Assembly: GCF_004340965.1 (NCBI RefSeq)
Contig: NZ_SLYA01000003.1
Coordinates: 372,001-436,000 of the forward strand
Length of the DNA: 64,000 nucleotides
DNA from: Sphingomonas sp. PP-CE-1A-559
GTDB taxonomy: Bacteria; Pseudomonadota; Alphaproteobacteria; Sphingomonadales; Sphingomonadaceae
Reading direction: 5' to 3'
Shown in pieces: positions 30,822 to 39,917 of the stretch. Position 1 is the first letter of the stretch. Each line of letters opens with the position of its first letter. A program made the translations under genes and the position numbers. Under the pieces are notes generated by a model that did not search any database, was not told where the DNA came from, and was given only the letters and a program-made list of their open reading frames with translations.

Positions 30822-31879
30822 CCGATACCCTCCTCCGTACTCTCGCACATGCAGTGGCTCCGAGCCTGGTGCGCGATGCTCCCGTTTCCCGCACCGACTG
30901 GACCCGCCCGGAAATCGCCGCGCTGTTCGACCTCCCGTTCGACGAACTCATGTTCCGCGCGCAGACCGTCCACCGCGCGCATCACGCGATCGGCGAAGTC
31001 CAGCTCTGCACGCTGTTGTCGATCAAGACCGGCGGTTGCCCCGAGGATTGCGGCTATTGCTCGCAGTCCGCCTCGTCCGATTCCGGCCTGAAGGCGGAAA
31101 AGCTGATGGACGTCGACGCCGTCCTTGCCGACGCCGCACAGGCCAAGGCCGCCGGCTCGCAGCGTTTCTGCATGGGCGCCGCCTGGCGCAACCCGAAGCC
31201 GCGCGACATGCCGAAGGTCGTCGCGATGGTCGAGGGCGTCCGCGCGATGGGGCTCGAGACGTGCATGACGCTCGGCATGCTCGACGCGGATCAGGCCAAG
31301 CAGCTCGCCGACGCCGGCCTCGATTACTACAACCACAACATCGATACTTCGCCGGAGAATTACGGCAACGTCATCACCACGCGCACCTTCGGCGATCGGC
31401 TGGAGACGCTGGCGAACGTCCGTGACGCAGGGATCTCGGTCTGCTGCGGCGGAATCGTCGGGATGGGCGAGACGCGCAGCGACCGCGTCGGCTTCGTCCA
31501 CGCGCTGGCGACCTTGCCGCGCCACCCCGAGAGCGTCCCCGTCAACGCGCTGGTCCCGGTCAAGGGCACGCCGCTCGGCGACATGCTCGCCGGCACGCCG
31601 ATGGCGCAGATCGACGACATCGAGTTCGTCCGGACGGTCGCCGTCGCACGGATCACGATGCCGCTGAGCATGGTGCGCCTGTCGGCCGGGCGCGAGAGCA
31701 TGTCCGAGGCGACCCAGGCGCTGTGCTTCATGGCGGGCGCGAACTCGATCTTCACCGGCGACAAGCTGCTGACCGCCGGCAACGCCGGCGACAGCGCCGA
31801 CGCGACGCTGCTGGCGAAGCTCGGGATGAAGCCGATGGTCGGCGCGGAGCCGATGCGGGAGGCCAAGACATGCTGCTGA
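30818..31879 (+). CDS. bioB: Biotin synthase
   Basis: A radical-SAM enzyme that inserts sulfur into dethiobiotin, the last step of biotin synthesis. The 353 residues contain the radical-SAM cluster motif [10 protein letters not shown] (Cys74, Cys78, Cys81) inside [59 protein letters not shown] and the auxiliary-cluster region [20 protein letters not shown] follow. The start overlaps the mcmA stop (ATGA at 30818-30821) and the stop overlaps the next gene by 10 bases. No other bio genes are present. Its presence in this operon fits supply of biotin to the PccA subunit encoded downstream. Confidence 0.97.
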
Positions 31880-32232
31880 TCGCATTCCTGATGACCGCGG
31901 CTGCTCCGATGCAGTCGCAGGCGACGATGAACGCGTCCGCCGGTACGAGCTATGCTCGGGCGGATGCGGCAATGACTGCGCAGTGGAAGCGGACCTACGC
32001 CTATATGAAGGGGCGCGACGCGCAGGATGGGTCGCGTGGCGGCGGGTTCGGCTATGCGGCCGCGCTGCTGGAAAGCCAGCGCGCGTGGCTCAAGTTCCGC
32101 GATACGCAGTGCGTGATCGAAGGCGGGCAATATGCCGGCGGTTCGGCGCAGGGCATGACGATTGCCGGATGTCGGACCGACCTGACGCAGGCCCGCACGA
32201 AGCAGCTCAAGACGATGATGTGGTACCAATAA
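31870..32232 (+). CDS. LprI-like (DUF1311) secreted protein
   Basis: A 120-residue protein with a short signal peptide ([18 protein letters not shown]) and a DUF1311/lysozyme-inhibitor LprI-type domain: [56 protein letters not shown]. The conserved WLKFRDxxC and a second Cys are present. The family includes periplasmic lysozyme inhibitors, but many members are uncharacterised. The ATG at 31870 overlaps the last ten bases of bioB, so it is cotranscribed. Its relation to propionate use is unclear. The ORF upstream of this ATG is a shadow of bioB. Confidence 0.78.
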   Translation: MLLIAFLMTAAAPMQSQATMNASAGTSYARADAAMTAQWKRTYAYMKGRDAQDGSRGGGFGYAAALLESQRAWLKFRDTQCVIEGGQYAGGSAQGMTIAGCRTDLTQARTKQLKTMMWYQ

Positions 32233-32284
32233 CCAGTCCGCACCCGGACCGCGTCCGGCAAGACGGCACAGATTAGGGCGAGTG

Positions 32285-34390
32285 ATGTTCAAGAAAATCC
32301 TGGTCGCCAATCGGGGCGAGATCGCGTGCCGCGTCATGCGGACCGCCAAGGCGATGGGCATCAAGACCGTCGCGGTCTATTCCGATGCCGACGCGCGCGC
32401 GCCACATGTGCTGATGGCCGACGAGTCCGTCCGGCTCGGGCCGCCACCCGCCGCCGAAAGCTATCTCAAGGCCGAGCTGATCCTGCTCGCGGCCAAGGAA
32501 ACCGGCGCGGACTGTATCCATCCGGGCTACGGCTTCCTCTCCGAACGCGAGAGTTTCGCGCTGGCCTGCGCCGAGGCCGGGATCGCGTTCGTCGGGCCTC
32601 CCCCGAAAGCCATCGCCGCGATGGGCGACAAGATCGAATCGAAGAAGCTCGCCAAGGCCGCGGGCGTCAACGTCGTGCCGGGCTATCTCGGCGAGATCGA
32701 CAGCACCGATCACGCGGTCGAGATCGCCGGCGGGATCGGCTATCCGGTGATGATGAAGGCGTCGGCCGGCGGCGGCGGCAAGGGCATGCGGCTGGCTTAC
32801 AGCGAACAGGACGTCCGCGAAGGCTTCGAGGCGACCAAGCGTGAGGGGCTGGCGTCCTTTGGGGACGACCGCGTGTTCATCGAGAAGTTCATCGAATCGC
32901 CGCGCCATATCGAGATCCAGCTGATCGGCGACCAGCACGGCAACATCGTCTATCTCAACGAGCGCGAATGCTCGATCCAGCGGCGGCATCAGAAGGTCGT
33001 CGAGGAGGCACCGTCGCCGTTCGTCACGCCCAAGATGCGCAAGGCGATGGGCGAGCAGGCGGTCGCTCTGGCTCAGGCGGTCGGTTATTATTCCGCGGGT
33101 ACGGTCGAGCTGATCGTGTCGGGCGCGGACACGACGGGGGAGGGGTTCTACTTCCTCGAGATGAACACCCGGCTTCAGGTCGAGCATCCGGTGACCGAGG
33201 AGATTACCGGGCTCGATCTGGTCGAATTGATGATCCGCGTGGCTGCCGGCGAACCGCTCGGGTTCGGGCAGGACGAGGTGAAGCTCGAGGGCTGGTCGAT
33301 CGAGAACCGGGTGTACGCCGAGGACCCGTATCGCGGGTTCCTGCCGTCGATCGGTCGTCTCGTCCGCTACAACCCGCCCGAGCAATCCCCCTCCCGCTTG
33401 CGGGAGGGGTCAGGGGAGGGCGTGACATACACCCCGGCCACGACGCCGCTGGGTGAGCCCCTCCCCCGGCCCCTCCCGCAAGCGGAAGGGGAGCCCCGCG
33501 TCCGCGTCCGCGTCGACGACGGCGTCCGCGAGGGCGGTGAGGTCAGCATGTTCTACGACCCGATGATCGCCAAGCTCATCACCTGGGCGCCCAACCGCGA
33601 CGGCGCGATCGCCGCGCAGATCGCCGCGCTCGACGCGTTCGAATTGGAGGGGCCGGGCAACAACATCGATTTCCTCTCGGCGATCATGCAGCACCCGCGC
33701 TTCCAGTCGGGCGCGCTCACCACTGGCTTCATCGCAGAGGAATATCCCGAAGGCTTCCACGGCGCGCCCGCCGACGCCGAACTGCTGAAGACGCTCGCCG
33801 CGGTCGCCGCCTTCGCCGCCACGGCAGAAGCCGACCGAGCCCGCCGGATCGACGGCCAGCTCGGCAAGCGCCTCCGCCCGCCCGCCGACTGGGTGGTGAC
33901 CATCGACAAGACCGACCACGCGGTCACGGTCTCGACCGACGGCATCACAGTCGACGGCGAAGAGCTCGACCTGTCGCTCGAATACACGCCCGGCGACCGG
34001 ATGGTGGTCGCCGACGGTCACGGGACCGATGGCGACGAACACCTCACGATCCGCATCGCCAAGGCCCGCGCTGGTTTCAAGCTTACCGCGCGAGGGGCGA
34101 GCCACGTCGCCCGCGTGCTGCCGTCACGTGTCGCACCGTACACCGCGCACCTGATCGAGAAGGTCGCACCCGATCTGTCGAAGTTCCTGATCTGCCCGAT
34201 GCCGGGGCTGCTGGTGCGGCTGGATGTTGCGGCTGGAGACAAGGTCGAGGCAGGGCAGGCGCTGGCGGTGGTCGAAGCGATGAAGATGGAGAACATCCTG
34301 CGCGCCGAGAAGACGGGGACGGTGAAGTCGGTTGCGGCGAAGACGGGGGACAGCTTGGCGGTGGATCAGGTGATTCTCGAACTCGACTGA
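32285..34390 (+). CDS. pccA: Acetyl/propionyl-CoA carboxylase alpha subunit (biotin carboxylase + BCCP) with repeat insertion
   Basis: The biotin-carrying subunit of propionyl-CoA carboxylase. The 701 residues are ordered as biotin carboxylase (about 1-480; KILVANRGEIACRVMRTAK, HPGYGFLSE, the ATP loop KASAGGGGKGMRLAY, MNTRLQVEHPVTEEITGLD), a BT/linker region (about 500-620), and a C-terminal biotinyl domain with EAMKMENIL, biotin attached to Lys667. Family members are usually about 660-670 residues. The excess is residues about 368-403, encoded by a type B palindromic element. ATG at 32285 is preferred over the GTG three bases upstream. PccB is encoded at 24611 in the same cluster. Confidence 0.95.
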   Translation: MFKKILVANRGEIACRVMRTAKAMGIKTVAVYSDADARAPHVLMADESVRLGPPPAAESYLKAELILLAAKETGADCIHPGYGFLSERESFALACAEAGIAFVGPPPKAIAAMGDKIESKKLAKAAGVNVVPGYLGEIDSTDHAVEIAGGIGYPVMMKASAGGGGKGMRLAYSEQDVREGFEATKREGLASFGDDRVFIEKFIESPRHIEIQLIGDQHGNIVYLNERECSIQRRHQKVVEEAPSPFVTPKMRKAMGEQAVALAQAVGYYSAGTVELIVSGADTTGEGFYFLEMNTRLQVEHPVTEEITGLDLVELMIRVAAGEPLGFGQDEVKLEGWSIENRVYAEDPYRGFLPSIGRLVRYNPPEQSPSRLREGSGEGVTYTPATTPLGEPLPRPLPQAEGEPRVRVRVDDGVREGGEVSMFYDPMIAKLITWAPNRDGAIAAQIAALDAFELEGPGNNIDFLSAIMQHPRFQSGALTTGFIAEEYPEGFHGAPADAELLKTLAAVAAFAATAEADRARRIDGQLGKRLRPPADWVVTIDKTDHAVTVSTDGITVDGEELDLSLEYTPGDRMVVADGHGTDGDEHLTIRIAKARAGFKLTARGASHVARVLPSRVAPYTAHLIEKVAPDLSKFLICPMPGLLVRLDVAAGDKVEAGQALAVVEAMKMENILRAEKTGTVKSVAAKTGDSLAVDQVILELD
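33387..33491. repeat. Type B palindromic element in frame inside pccA
   Basis: Terminal hairpins CCCCTCCCGC-TT-GCGGGAGGGG (33388-33409) and CCCCTCCCGC-AA-GCGGAAGGGG (33470-33491) surround a central GGGGAGGGC/GCCCCTCCCC pairing. At 105 bp it is a multiple of three and has no stop in the pccA frame. It is related to the intergenic copies at 19241-19353 and 60201-60315. Confidence 0.85.
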
Positions 34391-34413
34391 GTTAGCGCTT
34401 CACTCGTCCCGCC

Positions 34414-34507
34414 CGTCATGCCGGACTCGTTCCGGCATCCACCGTTCCGCACACCCGATAAAACGGAGCATGCGGGCCGGTGGGTCCCGGCGTCCGCCGG
34501 GGTGACG
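34414..34507. repeat. Palindromic element, type E variant (copy 3)
   Basis: CGTCATGCCGGACTCGTTCC... on the left pairs with ...GTCCGCCGGGGTGACG on the right, with GCATCCACCG/CGGTGGGTCC inside. It is the first of three elements filling the 34391-34887 gap after pccA, in which no gene is seen. Confidence 0.65.
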
Positions 34508-34557
34508 GAGAGGGAGGTACGGTTCTGACACCTAACGCCAGGCAGCTGACCGCACTA

Positions 34558-34615
34558 TTGTTTCCCCGCGAAGGCGGGGACCCAGTCTGGGCTCCCGCCT
34601 TCGCGGGAGAACAAG
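34558..34615. repeat. Palindromic element, type E (copy 4, short)
   Basis: TTGTTTCCCCGCGAAGGCGG is almost exactly complementary to CCGCCTTCGCGGGAGAACAA. ACCCAG and CTGGGC close the middle. This is the most compact copy in the window and has the same ends as 16701-16784. Confidence 0.78.
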
Positions 34616-34663
34616 GAAGGGTAGGCCGGCAGCTGTGTTTGCAGGACCGCGTCCCCCCTAACA

Positions 34664-34766
34664 CCACCCCGGCGAAGGCCGGGGCCCAGTTGGGCGCGGC
34701 TCGTGGTCGAGGCCGACGCTCCGTTACTGCGACCTTTCCAACTGGGCCCCGGCCTTCGCCGGGGTA
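34664..34766. repeat. Palindromic element, type C (copy 3)
   Basis: CCACCCCGGCGAAGGCCGGG on the left is complementary to CCCGGCCTTCGCCGGGGTAG on the right, with GCCCAGTTGGG/CCAACTGGGC inside. The last ~35 bp before its right end are nearly identical to the copy at 28431-28533. Confidence 0.85.
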
Positions 34767-34887
34767 GCGCATGTAACGGCAGAGGCACGATTTACAGCAA
34801 CGCTTACGAAACCAGCGATTGCGTCCCGACCCGGTCCGACCCCGCCACCCCCTCCCGTTTCCGGCCCTACGCTGTACAGCACCTCGG

Positions 34888-37266
34888 ATGACTCTCCTCC
34901 GTTACCTCGCCGCGCTCCTCGTCCTAGTCACCGCGCTCCCCGCGATCGCGCAGGACGAGCCCAAGGTCGCGACCGTCGCCGCCAGCCTCACCCAAGCCTC
35001 CGCCGAGCTCCAGGCGATCGACGACGCGACCCCCGCCGCGCGCGACGACAAGGCGCGGCAAGCCCTCCGGACCCGTGCGCAAACCGTGCAGACCACCGCC
35101 GCCGACGCCGTCCGCACGCTCACCCCCGAGATGGCGCTGGTCCAGGCGCGCGTCACCGAACTCGGTGCCGCCACCCCCGGCGTCGTCGAAGCACCCGAGA
35201 TCCGCCAGCAACGCAAGCTCCTCGCGCAGAGCCAGTCCGCGATCGACTCGGCGATCAAGCGCGCGCGCCTCATCGGCATAGAGGCCAAGCAGCAGATCGA
35301 CGACATCGGTGCAGCCGAAGCGGAGGAACTCGGTCAGCAATTGTCCGAGAACACCGGCTCGCCGCTGTCGCCAACGCTGTGGGCAGCAATCGTCGATCAC
35401 CTGCCGCGCGACACTGCCCGGCTAATGCGGTTCGCCAATGTCGAGATCCGCCAGTTCGGCGCACGGTTCGACATGCGCGCTGGCACCGGCCTGCTGATCG
35501 GGATCCTCACCGCGCTCGTGCTCATCGTGCCGCTACGACGCTGGCTGCACGGCGTCGGCCGCCGATACGCGACCAACCACGCACCGGGCGGTCGCCTGCG
35601 ACGCTCGGCCTATGCGCTATGGCTCGTCGTGATCGGCACCGCGCTACCCGGCCTTGCCGCATGGGCGATCGTCGCGTCGCTGCGCTGGGCGGGGCTGGTC
35701 TCCCCCGCTTGGAGCCGGTTCGGCGCGCTCTTCGTCGGGATCACATGGTTCTGCGCGTTCGTGTCGTCGCTCGGCGGCGCGCTCTTGCTGCGCGGCCAGT
35801 CGACGTGGCGGCTGCTGCCGATCGGCGACCCGGCCGCACAGGCGCTGCGCCCGTACACCTGGATGGCCGCCGGGCTGATCTTCTTCGGCCAGTTGCTGAT
35901 CGCGACCAACACGCTGATCGGTATCAGCGCGCCCGCATCGAGCGCTGCCAATGCGGTCGTCGCGCTGCTGCACATCGTCCTGCTCGGCGCGATCCTGGTA
36001 ACGCTCGGCCGGTTGCGCGCCGCCGCGCTGCCCGACCCGACGAAGCGGGCGCGCAACACGCTGCTCGCGATCGTCGCGACGCTCGTCTGGCTGGTGCTGG
36101 TCGTGACGCTGATCGCCGGGCTGATCGGCTATGTGAACTTCGCGCTGAAGGTCGCGACGTGGTTGCTGTGGGGCGCGATCGTCGGTGCGTCGTTGTACCT
36201 GATGATGACCTTCACCGACGATGCGTGCCGGACGTTGCTGTCGAGCGGCAACCGGCTCGGGCGGTCGGCGAACAGCGGGTTCGGGGTCGACAACAAGACC
36301 GTCGACCAGATCGGCGTGCTGCTGTCGGCGGTGCTGCGGCTGCTGCTGATCCTGCTCGCGGTCGGCGCGGTGATGGCGCCGTTCGGGGCGGGCGTCGGCT
36401 CGGCGTTCGAGCTGTTCGGGACGGTCGCCAACGGCGTGACGATCGGCCAGGTCACGATCTCGCCAGGCGCGGTGCTGCGCTCGATCGCGGTGCTGTTCGT
36501 CGCGCTGGCGATCATGCGCGGACTCCAGCACTGGCTGGTGAACAGCTACCTGCCGACCACCGCGATGGATGCCGGCGCGCAGAATTCGGTGATGATGGTC
36601 GCGCGCTATGCCGGGATCATCGCCGCGGTGCTGTGGGCGCTCGGCGCGCTCGGCATCGGGATGGAGAAGCTGGCCGTGGTGCTCGGCGCGCTGTCGGTCG
36701 GGATCGGCTTCGGCCTGCAGGCGATCACGCAGAACTTCGTGTCGGGGTTGATCCTGCTCGCCGAGCGCCCGGTGAAGATCGGCGATCTCGTTCGGATCGG
36801 CAACATGGAGGGCGACGTGAAGCGGATCAACGTCCGCTCGACCGAGATCCAGGTCGCGGACCGCTCGACGCTGATCGTGCCGAATTCGGAGCTGATCACC
36901 AAGACGATCCAGAACATGACGCTGGCCGCGCCCATCGGCCGGATCCAGCTGCAATTCTCGGTGCCGCTCGAGGAGGATCTCGACGCGGTGCGGACGATGC
37001 TGTTCGCGGCATTCGCGGAGAAGCACGAGGTGCTCGACGATCCCGAGCCCAAGGTGTTCATCGATTCGATCGACGCCGGCCGCGCCAAGTTCAACTGCTT
37101 CGCGTACGTCGCGAGCCCGCGCGATGCCTATCCGATGCGCAGCGAATTGCTGTTCACGCTGCTCCGCCAGTTCCGCGAGGCGGGGATCGAAGTCGGCTCG
37201 ACCGCGACCAAGATGGAGATCGTCGGCGGCATGCCTGCTTCGCCTGCTACCGACGTGCCGGCCTGA
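34888..37266 (+). CDS. Mechanosensitive channel of the MscS family (DUF3772-type)
   Basis: A 792-residue inner-membrane protein. It has a signal peptide (TLLRYLAALLVLVTALPAIAQ), a periplasmic helical region (about 25-190) rich in Ala/Gln/Arg that matches DUF3772-like N-termini, and about ten hydrophobic segments between 200 and 600. The MscS core is at about 600-790: AVVLGALSVGIGFGLQAITQ with NFVSGLILLAERPVKIGDLV is the pore helix and beta-domain entry, followed by VKRINVRSTEIQVADRSTLI, VPNSELITKTIQNM. Such channels open under hypo-osmotic stress to release solutes. ATG 34888 begins the signal peptide. It is not linked to the pcc operon: about 500 bp of repeats intervene. Confidence 0.92.
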   Translation: MTLLRYLAALLVLVTALPAIAQDEPKVATVAASLTQASAELQAIDDATPAARDDKARQALRTRAQTVQTTAADAVRTLTPEMALVQARVTELGAATPGVVEAPEIRQQRKLLAQSQSAIDSAIKRARLIGIEAKQQIDDIGAAEAEELGQQLSENTGSPLSPTLWAAIVDHLPRDTARLMRFANVEIRQFGARFDMRAGTGLLIGILTALVLIVPLRRWLHGVGRRYATNHAPGGRLRRSAYALWLVVIGTALPGLAAWAIVASLRWAGLVSPAWSRFGALFVGITWFCAFVSSLGGALLLRGQSTWRLLPIGDPAAQALRPYTWMAAGLIFFGQLLIATNTLIGISAPASSAANAVVALLHIVLLGAILVTLGRLRAAALPDPTKRARNTLLAIVATLVWLVLVVTLIAGLIGYVNFALKVATWLLWGAIVGASLYLMMTFTDDACRTLLSSGNRLGRSANSGFGVDNKTVDQIGVLLSAVLRLLLILLAVGAVMAPFGAGVGSAFELFGTVANGVTIGQVTISPGAVLRSIAVLFVALAIMRGLQHWLVNSYLPTTAMDAGAQNSVMMVARYAGIIAAVLWALGALGIGMEKLAVVLGALSVGIGFGLQAITQNFVSGLILLAERPVKIGDLVRIGNMEGDVKRINVRSTEIQVADRSTLIVPNSELITKTIQNMTLAAPIGRIQLQFSVPLEEDLDAVRTMLFAAFAEKHEVLDDPEPKVFIDSIDAGRAKFNCFAYVASPRDAYPMRSELLFTLLRQFREAGIEVGSTATKMEIVGGMPASPATDVPA

Positions 37267-38325
37267 TCATTTGACCGAATAGGGAATCGAGATCGTGTAG
37301 GCGGTGCCGGCGGCCATCTTGCCCTTCGGATTGAACTTTACCGCGGTGACCAGCCCTTGCGTCGTCGGATCGCCGGCGACCGGGGTGTAGCCCCAGGCGT
37401 TGCTGCCGGTGGCGAAATCGACGTCGTCTCCCGTGTTGGAAGGCGAGACATAGCTGAACTTCAGTCCGGTCGTGCCGTTGGCATCGTCACCCCGCACGAC
37501 CGGGCCGTTCCCCGTGCCGTCCCCGTCGAGCGCGATGCGCAGCCCGGCGGGGGTGGGCAGCGTCACCGCGAGCGTGTCGAGATCGAGCGGCACGATGTCG
37601 GGGTTTTCGATCCGCATCATGATCCGCAATTTCGATCCGGGGATCGCTTTCGGATTGTTGGTCGATGCCGACGCCTCCCATGTGGTGCGCTGAGAGATGG
37701 TGACGATCGCGCCCTTTTCAGCGACGGTCATGGTCACCGCGACGGTCCCGCTGGCGCTGCCGCTATCGCGGTTCAGGCAAATATTCACCAGCCCGAGCGC
37801 GTCCAGCCCGAGCAGCGTGCAGAACGACCAGTCCCACTTCACCTCGAAGCTGCCGGTATAGACACCGGGTGCCAGGCTGGTCGTGCTCCGCGCCTTCAGG
37901 TAGATCGGCACGGCAGCGCGCCCGTTGCTGAGCAGCGCCAAGCCGGTGCCGTTGACGAGCGTTCGCGACGTGCCCGGGACGAGCGGATACTGACCGGCGG
38001 GGTCCGCCGCCAGCAGGTAGGTGGCGGTCGCCGTGCCGGACTTCAGCTGGAGGATCGTTCCCGCCTTGACCGTGGCGACCAGCGAATCGTTCGACATCAG
38101 CGCCAGCAGCGTGGTGTTGGCGCACCCGAACGACCCGGTGGTCGCGACATACGGCATCGCCGACGGGCTCGTGTCGGTCGAATAGAGCGCCCCCGGCGAG
38201 AAGGTCCCGACATCGGCGGAAGAGGTCTTCGCGACACCGCAGGCAGCCCAGGCGGTCCCCGGCACGGCGATCGCCGCCACCGACGCCGCAGCTGCCATCA
38301 CGATTCTCATCACTGCGGTCGGCAA
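37267..38325 (-). CDS. Secreted spore coat protein U-like domain protein
   Basis: A 352-residue secreted protein. A signal peptide ends near TAWA (about residue 27). The first mature part (CGVAKTSSADVGTFSPGAL; cysteines near 29, 67, 168 and 183) resembles the spore-coat-U/Csu pilin-type domain, which in related systems forms surface fibres. The second half is beta-rich with PLDLDTLAVTLPTPAGLRI, GYTPVAGDPTTQGLVTAVKF and ends AYTISIPYSVK. No chaperone or usher genes are adjacent, so it may be a stand-alone surface or periplasmic protein. The start is a TTG at 38325 with AAGGGG seven bases upstream; an in-frame ATG at 38310 has no clear SD. It converges on the MscS gene with no gap. Confidence 0.7.
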   Translation of the reverse strand: MPTAVMRIVMAAAASVAAIAVPGTAWAACGVAKTSSADVGTFSPGALYSTDTSPSAMPYVATTGSFGCANTTLLALMSNDSLVATVKAGTILQLKSGTATATYLLAADPAGQYPLVPGTSRTLVNGTGLALLSNGRAAVPIYLKARSTTSLAPGVYTGSFEVKWDWSFCTLLGLDALGLVNICLNRDSGSASGTVAVTMTVAEKGAIVTISQRTTWEASASTNNPKAIPGSKLRIMMRIENPDIVPLDLDTLAVTLPTPAGLRIALDGDGTGNGPVVRGDDANGTTGLKFSYVSPSNTGDDVDFATGSNAWGYTPVAGDPTTQGLVTAVKFNPKGKMAAGTAYTISIPYSVK

Positions 38326-38490
38326 CGCCTCGCCCCTTTGCGCCTGTCAATGTGCACGGGCTAGTCGGCGATTCGTTAACGCGCTTTCAAAGACCTGAAA
38401 TGGGTGTTTTCGTCGAACCGGCTCATCGTAGGGGTGTCGGCGGCCTTGCGGCGCTTGCGGCGGCCGTCAAACTGTTGAAACGTGCCGGAC

Positions 38491-39825
38491 ATGACGATCG
38501 CGCCCACCGCATCTCGCCCTTCGGCCCAGCCCCGCACGATCCTGATCGCGAGCGTCGCCACCGCCGCGCTCGCTGGGCTGTTGTTCGGTTTCGACACTGC
38601 AGTGATCGCCGGAGTCACTGGCGCGCTGAAGGCGAAGTTCGCGCTCAGCGAGGCGTGGCTCGGGTTCACCGTCTCGTCGGCACTCTGGGGTACGCTGATC
38701 GGAGCGCTGTTCGTGGGCACGCTCGGCGATCGCTACGGCAGTCGCAACGTGCTGCGGATGCTCGCCTTCCTGTACGTCGTCACTGCACTCGGCTGTGCGC
38801 TGGCGTGGAACTGGCACAGCTTCATCGGCTTCCGCTTCATCAACGGCATCGCGATCGGCGGCTCGTCGGTGCTCGCGCCTGCCTATATCGCCGAACTCGC
38901 GCCACCGGCACAGCGCGGCAAGATGGTCGGCGGGTTTCAGTTCGCGGTGATCCTCGGCATCCTGCTCGCCTATGTCTCGAACGCGGTCATCGGTTCGCTC
39001 GATCTCGGCGATGTCGAGTGGCGGTGGAAGCTCGGGATCGTCGCGGCGCCGTCGCTGGTGTTCTTCGCGCTGCTGTTCCGCATTCCGAATTCGCCGCGCT
39101 GGTTGCTTGCCAAGGGCCGCGATGTCGAGGCGAAGCAGGTGCTGGCGCTGGTCGGCATGAGCCCCGACGTCGCGCGCGCGGACCTCGATGCGCCCAAGGG
39201 CGATGCGTCGCTGTCCTGGACGCGCCACCGCAAGCCGATCACGCTCGCCTTCCTGGTCGCGATGTTCAACCAGTTCAGCGGCATCAACGCGTTCCTCTAT
39301 TACCTCAACGACATCTTCAAGGCGTCCGGCGGCAGCCTCTCGCCCGACCTGCAAGCCGTGATGATCGGTGTCGCCAACATGGTCTTCACGCTGCTCGGGA
39401 TGCTGCTGATCGATCGGATCGGCCGTCGCACGCTGCTGCTCTGGGGCTCTGCGGGGATGACCGCGGCGCTAACCGTTGGCGGGCTGGCGCTGCTCGGCGT
39501 GCTGCCAAACTGGCTGCTGCTGCCGTCGCTGATCGTCTTCATCATGTTCTTCGCGCCGGGCTCGGGTGCGGTGATCTGGGTCTATATCTCCGAGGTCTTC
39601 CCGCAGAACGTCCGCGCGCGCGGATCGAGCATCGGGTCATCGAGCCACTGGGGCTGGAACGCGGTGATCGCGCAGGTCTTCCCGATCGCTGCAGCATGGT
39701 CGGCAGGCGCCCCGTTCCTGTTCTTCGCCGCGATGATGGCGGTGCAGTTCGTGACCGTGTTCCTCTACTTCCCCGAGACCAAGGGCGTGCCGCTAGAGGA
39801 GATGGAAGCGCATATGTCGCGATAA
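38491..39825 (+). CDS. Sugar porter (MFS) transporter
   Basis: A 12-helix inner-membrane transporter of 444 residues in the sugar-porter branch of the major facilitator superfamily, normally sugar:proton symport. Branch signatures are present in order: GFDTAVIAGV in helix 1, GDRYGSRNVL after helix 2, PAYIAELAPPAQRGKMVGGF, NSPRWLLAKGRD before the central loop, DRIGRRTLLLWG, and the C-terminal PETKGVPLEEMEAHM. The sugar cannot be told. An upstream in-frame GTG (38482) is possible; neither start has a strong SD. A TonB receptor follows 93 bp later on the same strand, which suggests joint use in carbohydrate uptake. Confidence 0.9.
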   Translation: MTIAPTASRPSAQPRTILIASVATAALAGLLFGFDTAVIAGVTGALKAKFALSEAWLGFTVSSALWGTLIGALFVGTLGDRYGSRNVLRMLAFLYVVTALGCALAWNWHSFIGFRFINGIAIGGSSVLAPAYIAELAPPAQRGKMVGGFQFAVILGILLAYVSNAVIGSLDLGDVEWRWKLGIVAAPSLVFFALLFRIPNSPRWLLAKGRDVEAKQVLALVGMSPDVARADLDAPKGDASLSWTRHRKPITLAFLVAMFNQFSGINAFLYYLNDIFKASGGSLSPDLQAVMIGVANMVFTLLGMLLIDRIGRRTLLLWGSAGMTAALTVGGLALLGVLPNWLLLPSLIVFIMFFAPGSGAVIWVYISEVFPQNVRARGSSIGSSSHWGWNAVIAQVFPIAAAWSAGAPFLFFAAMMAVQFVTVFLYFPETKGVPLEEMEAHMSR

Positions 39826-39917
39826 GCCGCGCTTGTGACGAAAGCACCGCCGAACCGGCACAATCCTGCGACAATTGCCGCCTAATCGGCATGCTCGATC
39901 ATCGGGGTGGAACGGGT

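Noticed and set aside
34391..34887. Short frames in the gap after pccA
   Set aside because: They fall on palindromic elements present elsewhere in intergenic DNA and have no SD or domain.
38352..39917. Upstream extension of the glycine-rich TonB receptor frame over the sugar porter
   Set aside because: The extension is arginine-rich and out of phase with the real porter; the receptor has a clear signal peptide and SD at 39918.
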